DNA of 64,000 nucleotides from Sipunculus nudus (lineage: Eukaryota > Annelida > Sipuncula > Golfingiida > Sipunculidae): positions 2,672,501 through 2,736,500 of the forward strand of contig CM049315.1 in NCBI GenBank assembly GCA_026874595.1, in the 5' to 3' direction. How positions within the stretch are numbered: position 1 is the stretch's first letter; each line of letters starts with the position of its first letter. Made by a program: the position numbers and the translations under genes. Below the pieces are notes generated by a model. It worked only from the letters and a program-made list of their open reading frames with translations, had not been told where the DNA came from and searched no databases. Of the stretch, positions 35,555 to 46,452 are shown piece by piece.

Positions 35555-35617
35555 CTTGAACAATAACTGATACTCCAGTCAATATCAAACTTAAAATGTC
35601 ACGGTGATAAATTATAT
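35555..35617 (-). promoter_or_regulatory. Residual 5' flank of the right C1q gene, abutting a LINE
   Basis: Only 63 bases separate the inferred ATG from the LINE 3' end. They include GATAAATTATAT (35606-35617), the left target-site duplication, whose complement ATATAATTTATC is an AT box. With the LINE removed, this AT box would be 52-63 bases upstream of the ATG, a plausible core-promoter or 5' UTR position. Transcription start not determined. Confidence 0.35.
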
Positions 35618-38600
35618 ATATATATATCTTTATTCTGGAAATGAAGGCCTCAGGCCCATATATCCAACATATATACATACAAAATACATAATACATAATA
35701 CATGGTCACGTGAAAAAAAAAAAAAACCAATAAATGATAAGAATAAATAATTAATAAATAAACAATTAAATGAATACAGTTTTCAAAAATACACAGTTAT
35801 CATTAATAAAATATTAACAGAAATAACAATTTTATCAACTGAATAAATACCCAATGTAATTTTATCAGGTAACTATTTGTGTTTCACAAAATGATTAAAG
35901 TTAATGGTAATTACATAGAATAAATTTCATAACAACATAAAATATGAATATTAATATATACATAAAATATAATATACATAAAATTGTTCACTTACTAGTT
36001 CAAAGAATCATTTAGAATTGACTCTCTTTTAACAAATGCAAAATATACAAATGCTGAAAGCTTATTAATTGTGACATAATTTGTTGTGGACATTAATGAA
36101 ACAAAAGACATATCTTTAAATTCAGACAGATATTTTTCTCTTAATGAAATATATAAAGGACATTTAATGACAAAATGGAACTCATCTTCAATATATGATT
36201 CTCCATGTTTAAGACAAAATTTACAACATCTCTCTTCCCAGGCTATTTTCTTGTGGCGACCAACTTCTACTTCTAAGCTATGTGATGATGTTCTAAGTCT
36301 TGCTAAACTAATTCTATATCTTTTATTTGGAACTGCTGATAAATATAATTCAGTGTTTAATAAGCTTTTAAAGATAGCATATGTTTTTAATCTTCCATTA
36401 TTTTCTATGTTAGCTGTCCATTCTTGTCTTTCATTATCATGCAACCTTTGTTTGAAACCTGACAGAAATATATTAATATTACCTACATCTTGAAATATCC
36501 ATGTATATCCAAATCCGATTGAAAATAATATATTTTTTACCCTTGTTGCCCACGTATACTTTCCTAATTCATCTAGCCTATGTAATTTAGAATATAAACG
36601 CTTAGGGTACCTATAATTTTCCATTCTTAGTAATTTAACCCAATAAGAAATACATTTTAACATAAATCTGATTTTCAGAGAAAACCTTCCACACTCACCA
36701 AGTGCTGCAGCATTTGGTGAAGAAGAGTTAATCCCAAGTATGTATTTACAAAATTTATTGTGGACCTGTTCTATTTTATCTTGTTTTTTGTAACCCCACA
36801 ATTCACTGCCATATGAAAGTACAGGTACAACCATCTTATCAAATAAAGAAAATGATTCTTTTACAGTAATATATTTATTATCAGAAATGAATTTTCTTAT
36901 CATTAAAACAGTTTTATTTGCTTGACACACAAGATGTTTTTCCATTTCTACCCATTTCAGACAAGAAGTAAATACCCCTCCTAAATACCTATAACTATTG
37001 ACTACTTCAAGCTTTCTTCCTTTATAATACCATTTTTCATATTTCTTTAACGTCCCCCCATTTCTAAATACAACAACTTTAGTTTTGTCCACATTCAACT
37101 TCATTCCATAACGGTTACAAAAATATTCAAGTTTATCAATTTGATTCTGTAATCTTCCAACTGTGTCTCCAAAACAAACAATATCATCAGCGAACATAAG
37201 CATTGTCAAAGGTTGTGTTTCCTGGTCTACAAATATACCTTGATTTATATCCTGCATTATATAATACAATTCATTCATGAAGAAGGTAAATAAAAGTGGG
37301 CTTATCATACAACCCTGTCTTACTCCAATATTACATGAAAAATATTCTGAAAGCCCCTCATTTGTAATTACACATGACTGAAATTTAGCATACATGGACT
37401 TTAGAATATTTAACATTTTTCCTTTTATCCCACACTTATGAAGTACATAAAATAATATTTTGTGTTGTAAACAATCGAAAGCTTTGGAAAAATCTATGAA
37501 AATTGCATAAAATCTTCCTTTTTTCCTCGTCAGATATGTTTCAATTAAAGACATTAGAGTAAACATATTATCTGTAGCACTGTATTTTCTTCTGTAACCT
37601 GCCTGTTCTTCAAGAAATATACTGTTGGCTTCAGCCCATTTAATTAATCTTTCATTAAGAATTTTTGTGAATAACTTGCTAACAGTATTTAATAGTGAGA
37701 TACCTCTATAATTATTTGGATCATTGGTGGAGCCCTTTTTATGTAATGGAAAAATTATGGCTTTAGACCATTCAGCTGGGAATTCACCTTTAGAATAAAT
37801 AGTATTAAAGAAACTTTCTAATAATGGTACTAAAAGAGTTTGGTTTTCTTTCAATAATTCAACAGTGATCCCATCTGGACCAGGAGCTTTACCACTTTTC
37901 ATATCCAATAAAGTTTTCCTTATTTCCTCTTGGTTTATATCCATATTAATAACATTTAAGAGTTCATCTGAGTTATCATCCTGAAAGTTATATTCATCAA
38001 TGTACTTTTCAAAGTCCTTATCTAAAGAATTAAAACTCTCTGTGAACAGACCTTTAAAATATTTAACCCATTTATCTTTTGTGATGTTACTGCTTACATT
38101 GTTTCTCTTTGATACTTTGATCTTCCTAAACAAATCATTTAATGTTCTACATTGCTGTAGATCCCTTATTAGTGAACGATTGTATTCCATCTTATGCAAC
38201 TTACATATTTCTTTAAATTTTAATTTAGCTATTTTATATTCCATAAAATCAGTTTCACTGTTTGACATTCTGAATTTATTCAAAGCTCTGTATTTTTCTC
38301 TCTTCATATTTGTACATCCTTCTGTCCACCAATTCGGCTGCTTGTATATTAATTTATTTGCCTTACCACTAGTTTTCTTTTCATAAGTTTGTATTGCTAT
38401 GTACTCAAATAAATTTTGTAACAGAGAAGCACTATTTTCAATATCATTTAACATATGGTTTTGAAAAGTGTCAATTTTATTTAAAACATATTGATCCTGT
38501 ATTGGTTGATAGTTAGTGTTTTTTCTTTTTCGATATTGGTTCCATTCAATTATATCTTTTGCTATATTGGTTTGATCTATATAAAATTCTATTTCAAATG

Positions 38601-39123
38601 TTGCAGTTACTGGAAAATGATCAGATGTGTCATTATTTAAAACCTCAAAAGATTTAAAATTATTAAAAATCTCAGAACTTACAATAATATAATCAATAAG
38701 TGATGCCCCTTTGGATGACATATATGTCATATTCCCATCAGTATCTGGTGCAAGTCTGCCATTTAAGGTATGAACATTTAAATTTATACACAATTCTTGA
38801 AGCGAGTGCCCAAATTTGTTAATAACTTTATCTTTGGATTTTCTTGGAGAAATACAATTATCTCCAGAGTATTCATTTACTGATAAATGTTTTAAGTTGT
38901 CATTTTCTAAATAGTCTTTTAAATTTCCCATCCTAGCATTTAAATCTCCCATAATTATCAAGTTTAGTTCTCCATATGTTTCAAACAGTTCTTCTAAGAT
39001 ATTCTCAAGTCTTTTAATTCCATTTGCTGTGCCCAACTGGTTATATATAACTGAATATTCAGGTGCGATGTATGCAGATATAACAGCAACATTTTTACAA
39101 AGTCCTAATTCTTCACCATTTAA
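35618..39123 (-). mobile_element. Young 5'-truncated non-LTR retrotransposon
   Basis: Bounded by a perfect 12-bp target duplication GATAAATTATAT at 35606-35617 and 39124-39135. On the minus strand it carries a partial endonuclease, a full RT, a UTR ending GGGCCTGAGGCC ... AATAAAGA and a TATATA tail. The 5' end is cut inside the endonuclease (NGEELGLCKNVAVISAYIAP is the first legible part, near 39050-39110). Confidence 0.9.
35995..39105 (-). CDS. Endonuclease (partial) + reverse transcriptase, open ORF2
   Basis: An uninterrupted frame of over 1000 codons. The endonuclease part has LNLIIMGDLNARMG, GASLIDYIIVS and NDTSDHFPVTATF, i.e. the GDLNAR, DYI and SDH catalytic motifs. The RT part has MKSGKAPGPDGITVELLKEN, FPLHKKGSTNDPNNYRGISL, EQAGYRRKYSATDNMF, FYAIFIDFSKAFDCLQH, IGVRQGCMISPLLFTFF, the polymerase box MLMFADDIVCFGD, and MKLNVDKTKVVVFRNGG. 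A C-terminal zinc-binding-like block reads CKFCLKHGESYIEDEFHF followed by HFVIKC. The first Met at 39036 is internal; the true N-terminus is lost. The protein would nick DNA and copy its RNA, but lacking the endonuclease start it is unlikely to be autonomous. Clade not assigned. The open frame and perfect duplication indicate a recent insertion. Confidence 0.9.
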   Translation of the reverse strand, partial: GLCKNVAVISAYIAPEYSVIYNQLGTANGIKRLENILEELFETYGELNLIIMGDLNARMGNLKDYLENDNLKHLSVNEYSGDNCISPRKSKDKVINKFGHSLQELCINLNVHTLNGRLAPDTDGNMTYMSSKGASLIDYIIVSSEIFNNFKSFEVLNNDTSDHFPVTATFEIEFYIDQTNIAKDIIEWNQYRKRKNTNYQPIQDQYVLNKIDTFQNHMLNDIENSASLLQNLFEYIAIQTYEKKTSGKANKLIYKQPNWWTEGCTNMKREKYRALNKFRMSNSETDFMEYKIAKLKFKEICKLHKMEYNRSLIRDLQQCRTLNDLFRKIKVSKRNNVSSNITKDKWVKYFKGLFTESFNSLDKDFEKYIDEYNFQDDNSDELLNVINMDINQEEIRKTLLDMKSGKAPGPDGITVELLKENQTLLVPLLESFFNTIYSKGEFPAEWSKAIIFPLHKKGSTNDPNNYRGISLLNTVSKLFTKILNERLIKWAEANSIFLEEQAGYRRKYSATDNMFTLMSLIETYLTRKKGRFYAIFIDFSKAFDCLQHKILFYVLHKCGIKGKMLNILKSMYAKFQSCVITNEGLSEYFSCNIGVRQGCMISPLLFTFFMNELYYIMQDINQGIFVDQETQPLTMLMFADDIVCFGDTVGRLQNQIDKLEYFCNRYGMKLNVDKTKVVVFRNGGTLKKYEKWYYKGRKLEVVNSYRYLGGVFTSCLKWVEMEKHLVCQANKTVLMIRKFISDNKYITVKESFSLFDKMVVPVLSYGSELWGYKKQDKIEQVHNKFCKYILGINSSSPNAAALGECGRFSLKIRFMLKCISYWVKLLRMENYRYPKRLYSKLHRLDELGKYTWATRVKNILFSIGFGYTWIFQDVGNINIFLSGFKQRLHDNERQEWTANIENNGRLKTYAIFKSLLNTELYLSAVPNKRYRISLARLRTSSHSLEVEVGRHKKIAWEERCCKFCLKHGESYIEDEFHFVIKCPLYISLREKYLSEFKDMSFVSLMSTTNYVTINKLSAFVYFAFVKRESILNDSLN

Positions 39124-39135
39124 GATAAATTATAT

Positions 39136-41049
39136 GAACACCGTGCGTGTCATCAAGATAAGGTATTTATTTTTTACAATCAGAGTTCACGGCGGTTTGG
39201 AATTCAGAGGCGGCACCTGGAGGCTGAAGGTTAAACAACATTTGAGCGCCCGTTGTTACTCACATTGCTCACATGAATGGAGAATATCCTGATAGTTACG
39301 TTTTGGGACAGTATTTCCGGTCTCACGTTCACAGTGCTTGCAGTTTTACCAGTTTCTTTTACCTGCCCATTATATGCTGTTTGATACAGTTGTTGTAAGG
39401 ACAGTACGCGGTTGTAAACTAATCTTCAGTCACAACGTCAAAAGGAAACATAAATACTGTTCACGACGAACATGTTTAATACAGGTATCAATAACACATT
39501 AAATGGTAGCGATAGTCTATTTATTTAGGCATTGTGATATGGAGAGGAACAACATCAATTTGCTTTAAGTTCATCACAGCAAGTTATAATATCCGTGCAC
39601 ATAAAGGCTAAAATGCAGGAGGCATATTAATATCATTCTCATCGTAAGCTCGTGCACCTGCATTCTTATTCACAGGACAAAAGCAACAAACAGTTGTAGG
39701 CCTTTACTTAAGGAGGCCTAACCACCCATAAAGCATGTTGAATTAACAGGAAAAGTGGCTTCTTCCCTTTATAATAAATTGATACTTTTAAAACATTGGC
39801 CTGAAACCGTGGCTTACTCACGTAGAGGAGTGTTAACACCAGTTGGCCGGCGCGATCACAGACGACAACATAAACACAGTGCGTGCACCGCCCGGGTCAC
39901 AACACCTGTCAGTCAGGAGATGCCTTGACTGTAATGTAACACATGCATGTTCCCGCATGGTTCTACTAAACATTTGTGTCAAGGAAAACTGAACTGATAG
40001 TTTGAAGAATAGACATAATATTGCTCCTGATAATGTCCCTGTAAAGAGAATCGGCAGTAGTTTACACATTAAGGAAGTCCATCCAGTTTAATTCCTAGGT
40101 TACGTATTAACCTATCATTTATAAATTTAATATAAAATACATAATTCCCTGTCAACCATCTCCATATTGGCTCTGTGGTCTGTCTGTCAAACCATATGTC
40201 TGGTAACATTTCAGTAGGTCAACTATATTTAAAAAGAAAAAATAATTGTTGCTCACTCTCCATTAGTAACTACATATTATTACATCCAGAACAGACCATT
40301 GTGCAGCAGCCAGATTAAATATATATGTGGCAATTTTTGATACGATTACATTTGACTGTTCAGAGCGCTGCTGGTCTTATGTCTGCCAGCAACTGAACAG
40401 TCAAGCAGCAATAATTTACCTGTGTCCAAAAATTTTACATGATTTGGAACACGCACGAGCCAGGTCATCATTGCCTCTGACTGTAACACAACTCAGGCTT
40501 TCAAAAAAGATATGTATGTGTGTCGTGATAAAGCTTAGGCATAAACTATAAATCCATCAATCAGAGGAATACTGATATTAAGCTGATTTCGTGGACCCAA
40601 GTCATATAAACAACACCAAATATAGAGGGAGCTCTGGGTAAAGACCTGTCACCAAACAAACACCTAACATAAATGTTTGCAGAGTGCATATCAATCTAAA
40701 TATTGTTATCTATATAATTATTGCGGGTACGTGTGGTGTCTCATACCAACAGTGCAAAGTGCAGAGCTATACGTTCAATTCAGTATGCCAAGTACAATAT
40801 ATCCGTGTTAATCGGACAAGATTTTACGTGAAGATATCGTTTGTACTGCCCGACACACCTGCAATTATAGGCACAGGTATGTGTGAGCAAACATCTATAT
40901 AATAACGTATTTGGATTGTTTCTAGACCAAGATTTACCTACTTCAGTTCTGATTAGTCCTTTGAAATTCGGCACACGAATCGGCGGTGCGCTCTTCTAGG
41001 ACAAGTTTGTTTTATTTTGCAGGATTAGGCAATATTACACCATGGTTCA
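39136..41049. other. Noncoding stretch upstream of the right C1q gene
   Basis: No supported exon. Because the LINE displaced it, this is probably the original distal promoter region of the right C1q gene. Confidence 0.45.
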
Positions 41050-42700
41050 ACCATGAGTACTTACCCTATCTCAGACGATCCGAATCTTCCTGATGAATTA
41101 AACAAATGTTATGCTCGCTTTGATCGGCCTGAAACCCTTTCTGAGAAAACATCATGTGACGGTCCGCCTCCATTTGTTATAGAAACTTTAGATACCACGA
41201 GAATTCTTGTCTGCTTAAACATACGCAAGGCGGCTGGTCCTGATGGTATCACGCCGCGACTGTTAAGAACTTGCGCCGATGAAATATCTGGTGTTCTCAC
41301 TCTTCTTTTTAACTGGTCCTTGCGCTCGTGTACAGTGCCAGAGCTCTTTAAACGATCAGTGATTATTCCTGTCCCGAAAAAATCTCATGCATCATGTTTG
41401 AATGACTATCGTCCTGTTGCATTAACTTCAGTAATTGCCAAGAGGTTTGAGCGACTGGTGTTAAATTATCTCAAATGCTGTGTTTCAGAAACTTTGGATC
41501 CTTTTCAGTTCGCCTATCGTAGTAACCGCTCAACAGATGACGCTGTATCATTCACACTTTACCGTATTTTAAAACATCTCGACTTACGAGAATTTACCCA
41601 TGTAAGGCTTTTTTAATCATTGATTTCAGCTCAGCCTTTAACACTATCTTTCCCCATATACAAGCGGGAAACTACCAGAACTGGGTCTTAATATTAACAT
41701 GTGTAACTGGATCTTAGACTTTTTAACAAATCGGCCTCTCAAGTGTTAGGATTGGTAATATTATTTCCGAAGAATTGGTCTTAAACACTGGAGCACCCCA
41801 AGGTTGTGTGCTTTCATCAAAATTGTACTCTCTATTCACCTAATTTGCAGAGGACACAACAGTTTCTGGGCTCATCCGGGGAAATAACGAAAGTGTTTAC
41901 AACAATGAAATTAAAACTTGAACTTTGTGGTGCTCTGAAAATAATCTGGAGTCAAATGTAAAGAAAACCAAGGAGATGATAATTGATTTTAGACGGTAGA
42001 AAACTGAAATATTACCCTTAGTTATTGAAGGCTCCGAGGTTGAAATAGTTGACCGTTTCAAATTTTTAGGAATCTATATTTCTTTTGATTTGAAGTGGGC
42101 CGAAAATGTTAATTACTGCGTAAAGAAGGTACAACAACGTTCATTCTTTCTAAGGAACCTAAAAGATTTCGGGCTCAGTCAACCGATTTTATTAAAGTTT
42201 TATCGGGCGATAATTCAGGGAGTCCTGACATTGTCAGTCACTGTATGGGGAGGCAGTATCACTCTCGGGGAAAGGAACCGTCTTTCGAGGGCAGTTAGAA
42301 CAGCTGAGAGGATCATTGGGGTTCCTTTACCCACAGATGACTCCATATTTCAAACACGATTGTTGAAGAAAGCAAACGACATTATAGATGATTATAGTCA
42401 TCCGGCGCACTATTTGTTTAAAAAAATGAAATCGGGGGTTCGCTATAGGTCGCTATCAGGCAATTCCAAAAGAACTCAAACTAGCACATACGTGCAGCCG
42501 TTCGGGAATTAAATATATCACTTGCAGCACAATAATCTAGTCAAACATTCTTAGTCATACGTCTTTTTTTCTATACACAATTTTATTTTATTATTTCTTG
42601 ATTAATGTGTTTGTTTAAGCAAGCCAGTAAAGCCAAGTACTATTGTATGTGATGATTTTATTACATATATATAGCAATAAACTTTATCTTATCTTATCTT
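41050..42700 (+). mobile_element. Decayed non-LTR retrotransposon fragment (CR1/Rex-like RT)
   Basis: Plus strand. 41053-41616 holds LNIRKAAGPDGITPRLLRT, FKRSVIIPVPKKSHASCLND, YRPVALTSVIAKRFERLVLN and DPFQFAYRSNRSTDDAVSFT. Broken frames then give IDFSSAFN-like and NTGAPQGCVLSS-like segments (41620-41830), FAEDTTVSGLIRGN (41843-41885; D replaced by E in the usual FADDTT box) and NVKKTKEMIIDFRR. A final open stretch, 42090-42512, has KKVQQRSFFLRNLKDFGLSQ and FYRAIIQGVLTLSVTVWGGS. It ends with a TCTTA-repeat tail near 42685-42705. Stops and frameshifts make it inactive. Confidence 0.8.
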
Positions 42701-42705
42701 ATTCA

Positions 42706-43912
42706 GTTTCATAATTAATAATTTTAATATTCCCCCAATAGGTGCCCCAATTGCTTTTGTGCTTTAAGGTTCTGCACACCTGTCACGCTTTTTCAAGGAG
42801 GCGCCTTGGGGATTTTCCTGCATTTAGAGCTCACTGACCACAGAGCATTTTGTGCAATTCGCGGCCACAGGTCCACTCTAATTGTCCTCGATCCCAATAA
42901 TTCCCTCAACAGAAAGTAAACCCCTTTTATTTCAAAACAAAGGCCACGTGACTCCGCTTTCAATGCGAGAATCCACAAGTGATCTATAATCATGAACAAC
43001 AGTCCCTGCGAAAGGCACATGATAAAAATATACGACATTCAGTCTCTTCCAGCTCATTATAAAACTATTTATCATATAGAGTCGTGGATTTTTCCACGGG
43101 TGGATCTATATATATACATATTAATGCCCCCCTGCATAGTCGAGCACTTTGACTATGATGTATTGAATTTCTATGTATATCACTTTGATTATATATATAT
43201 ATATATTAAGAACAGGTTTAACAATCCTGCCTTCCACTGTATTATGTGAATTATCAGTTAGTTTAAACATATTGCAGGTTTGTGTTTACGTGCCATACAC
43301 AAGATACGTCTTACATTTCGCGTTGTAGTGCTATATATCATGGTGGCGTTGGTTATTTACAAAAGTTCTGGTTATTATTAAGTCTTGGTTTTGATGCAAA
43401 GAAGAACTATCATTATAGAGTCACCTTTTCTTTAAATTTAATAAACAGCCGTGATACCAAATATATTCTGAAGAGACGCAAACTTCACTCAATGATACTA
43501 TGAGTTTACAAATGACAACCATACGGTAAATTCTGATAATTTAGAATTCTCGCCAAAACCAACATGTTTGCTGTTATGTCAGATCGAAAAAAAATTATTT
43601 ATTGTATTTTGATATCAGTGAGACAAATCGAGTTGAAGCGGAATATGCAGCCCAAATATGATAGCCTATTTTGTGTTTTGTGGGTGTCAATATATGGTTC
43701 GGGAAACTTTAAAATTATGAGGCTCTTAGTCCTTTTGTGAATATATGTTTCACAAATAGAAATAGCCTGTTGCACGAGGTTAAAACACAATGTGGTGTAT
43801 TAATCCCTCAAGTAAGAATCAACCTTAATGGTACCAGTAGTGTGTCCCTGAGAAAGAAGCTATTTCCGGGGGCTGTGCTGCGACTTTTGGGCTTGGGGAA
43901 ACGGGATGTATT
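42706..43912. other. Noncoding stretch upstream of the first TRIM locus
   Basis: No supported exon. A pyrimidine tract followed by AAG near 43911-43924 may be a splice acceptor for the TRIM coding exon. Confidence 0.4.
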
Positions 43913-43952
43913 TTTTTTTTTAAGGAAAGATACCAATTTGGAGTGCCCTATA

Positions 43953-44586
43953 ATGGCGACTGGATTGGTTGAGGAATCCTGGTCCGTTGAATGTCCAATA
44001 TGTCTCGTTTCCATGGTCGACAAATCCCCGAGGGCTCTCCCTTGTCTTCATACATTTTGTGAATCTTGTCTACAGCAGTGTCCTAGAAATGGAGACGTTC
44101 TTAACTGTCCCACATGCAGAAAACCAACTGTACGTCGTGGAGGAAATGTAGCTGCTCTCCCGGTTAACTTTTTCATTCGACAGCTGGAAGAGAAAGGTCA
44201 ACTTCTTGACCGATTTTGTCAAACATGTGAAGAATTAGGTGCTCCGCCTGTGAAAGTAGTCAGACACTGTAAAAGGTGTATGTCTTATGTGAATCCTGCA
44301 CTTTCCATCATCAGTCAATCCCAGGATTTATAGATCATGATCTTTATCGACTGATCCCTCCAATCAAACACAATATGAACATTTTATGTGAATTACATAA
44401 TCAGAAAATAACTTTATACTGTCGGATATGTTACGTTTTTATTTGTAACAAGTGTGCCATTGGAGCCGATCATCTAGGACATGAAATCCTCGTTTACGTT
44501 CGATCATGGAAAATGTTAATGCAAAGCTTGACAAAATGCAATCTGGAATGGACAGAATGGGGGAAATAAAAAGTCCCACGAACAAG
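43953..44586 (+). pseudogene. TRIM-like RING/B-box gene with two frameshifts
   Basis: Start ATG at 43953 (MATGLVEESWSVE). A complete C3HC4 RING follows: CPICLVSMVDKSPRALPCLH, TFCESC, LNCPTC. Next is a zinc-finger linker of B-box 1 type (CQTCEELGAPPVKVVRHCKR). Near 44276 the frame shifts and continues YVLCESCTFHHQSIPGFIDH, then an intact B-box 2 (CELHNQKITLYC, ICNKCAIGADHLGHE). A second shift near 44490 leads to a coiled-coil start (SIMENVNAKLDKMQSGMDRM) and a donor at 44587 (AACAAG/GTAATT). Known TRIM-like proteins are cytoplasmic E3 ubiquitin ligases. The two frameshifts make this either a pseudogene or an assembly-error copy. Two paralogs lie downstream. Confidence 0.8.
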
Positions 44587-44799
44587 GTAATTTCTTTCCT
44601 TTTGTTGTCCTTAATATCCGTTTCAGACCGGGGAATATCGTCAATCTTAGATGTCCTACCGAACTCTTTTTCACAAGTTGAACCACCAGCAATTAATGAG
44701 AGACCTGTGTTTCCTTTCCCTCTACAATACCAGAATTGGTGTGACGCATCTGAAGGTGATAAGGGACTTGTTTCTCATGTCTTTAGAATTTAAACATTA

Positions 44800-45640
44800 A
44801 TTATATTACTTTTAATGTTTATTGGATTAGAAAGACACCATGACATCCACAGGAGCGCCATATAGTTCAGGATCCGCCTGATATATCCATACAATAACAC
44901 AGTATGCTTACTATAGCAGTAACATAGAGTGACAAAACGCCTCCCCGTTCGAACATTTCATAAATAAATATTAAGCTATCCCTGTGAAGGATGAAAGTGT
45001 AGGTTTAATTATTCTCTCAAAAGCAGGATTACTAGGCATGTGGCCGCCACTGCTGGAGCAACCAAAGTTAGAATTGAAGAATGTTGATGAAGCTCTTCCG
45101 CCTGACACTGAGCCTGAATCAGAAAAACGGTGTAAAATAATATTATCACTGCTTATTTCAAAGAGATCACCGGTCCTTTTGTCTCCATTTCGTATTTGAA
45201 ATATGTTATACATGGGGCTGTTCTTCTGGTTCTAGTTTATTACCACCTGTTGTGTACCTTTTGCGCTTCCTGTCACGTTTAGGCAAATAATAATTACAGA
45301 GCTTTAACATAATAGTTCTTTGATCGGCCGCTTGATGAGTTCTGGTGTCAGAATTATATTTACATACTGATTACACACTTACCTGCAATTTGATGGCTAT
45401 TACCAAGATTTACCCATGTTACATTACACTAAAGACAAAAGTAAGATGCGATCACGGGTTTTACACCGGATGGATTTAAGTGTTTTTCTTTCTTGATCAG
45501 ATTAATCATTTTCCTGTGATTATTTTTATTACCAATGAGTTTTCGTACTAAACTTCCTTTGTCTTTGTCTACATCCTTGATGTAGATACAATTAAGTCTT
45601 TTGGTTCTGTTATACATTGTTGTTCACATTGTCGTTTCAG
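44800..45640. other. Mostly noncoding; one weak acidic exon candidate
   Basis: Apart from a possible plus-strand exon around 44990-45130 (KNVDEALPPDTEPESEKRC), preceded by an AAG acceptor-like site, nothing is supported. The opposite strand has an open frame in the same place, so coding status is undecided. Confidence 0.3.
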
Positions 45641-46140
45641 CCTCAGCTGCCAGCGAATCTGGAATTTGCTGCGTGTGCACTAAGGCACTGGGAATACCAT
45701 GGTTTAAATGCGGGCAAGTTTGGATTTTTGCAATAAAACTTACCAAACTTTGCTTGATAGTAATGAGGCACTTTGTTTCAAATAAAAAAAGGATATCCTA
45801 ATTATTAGCAAGACACATATGATCACATCGTAAAATTGTAAAGCAGTAATTTTGCGGGTTCATATAAAATCGAAATATATGAAAAAAAATGTTCTATATT
45901 TTTACCGTCATAAATATTTTTCATAGTTCTCCTAATTCCATCATACATATTTCAAATGACAAGTGATAACATGCAATGAAAACGAAATTGTAATTCACAA
46001 AAAGGTCAATATTGTCGTTTTAACGTCTCACTGTTATTTTTGTTCTATGTTACACAGAATGTGCATAAACTTCCAAATATGTTTCATTTGTGAGGAAAAG
46101 ATGCAAGATCATCCATCTGATCATTTGTTTTTGAAAATTC
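45641..46140 (+). CDS. Two exons forming a ZZ-type zinc finger (ZZ-1)
   Basis: Exon 45641-45713 follows a GTCGTTTCAG acceptor and reads SAASESGICCVCTKALGIPW then FKCG. Exon 46058-46140 follows TTACACAG and reads MCINFQICFICEEKMQDH then PSDHLFLKI. Joining GG to A at the boundary gives FKCGMCINFQICFIC. The whole then has the ZZ pattern CX2C, CX2C, CX2C and a final H-X3-H. The intron would be GC-AG (GG/GCAAGT), a known minor class whose donor otherwise matches consensus. ZZ domains bind zinc and act in protein interaction. The rest of the gene is not established; it lies on the same strand about 1 kb after the TRIM-like locus. Confidence 0.6.
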
Positions 46141-46452
46141 GTTAAGATTCAAAATTATTCAATAGGAATCCGTCAATAATTGCTCCGACCTTTCAGCATA
46201 TGGCGTTGGTTAGGCCAGGGGTGAGTACAACTATTAACCAAAAATGAATATAATTGGATATTCAGACATTGGATCCATCCAATGGGTATTGTATTGATAG
46301 TTTTTTAAAATTGATAGTTTGATAAGACAACTGACATTTGTTCTCTAATTCAAACCCCTAATTGATATCAATATAATTATGATTACTTACATTTAGTGGT
46401 AGAGCAAGTATAATAATCATGTGTGTATATTATTCGATTTCATGACATATAG

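Noticed and set aside
44971-45213. Minus-strand Ser/Gly-rich frame as a gene
   Set aside because: The opposite strand is also open and fits TRIM/ZZ orientation slightly better; neither has family support.
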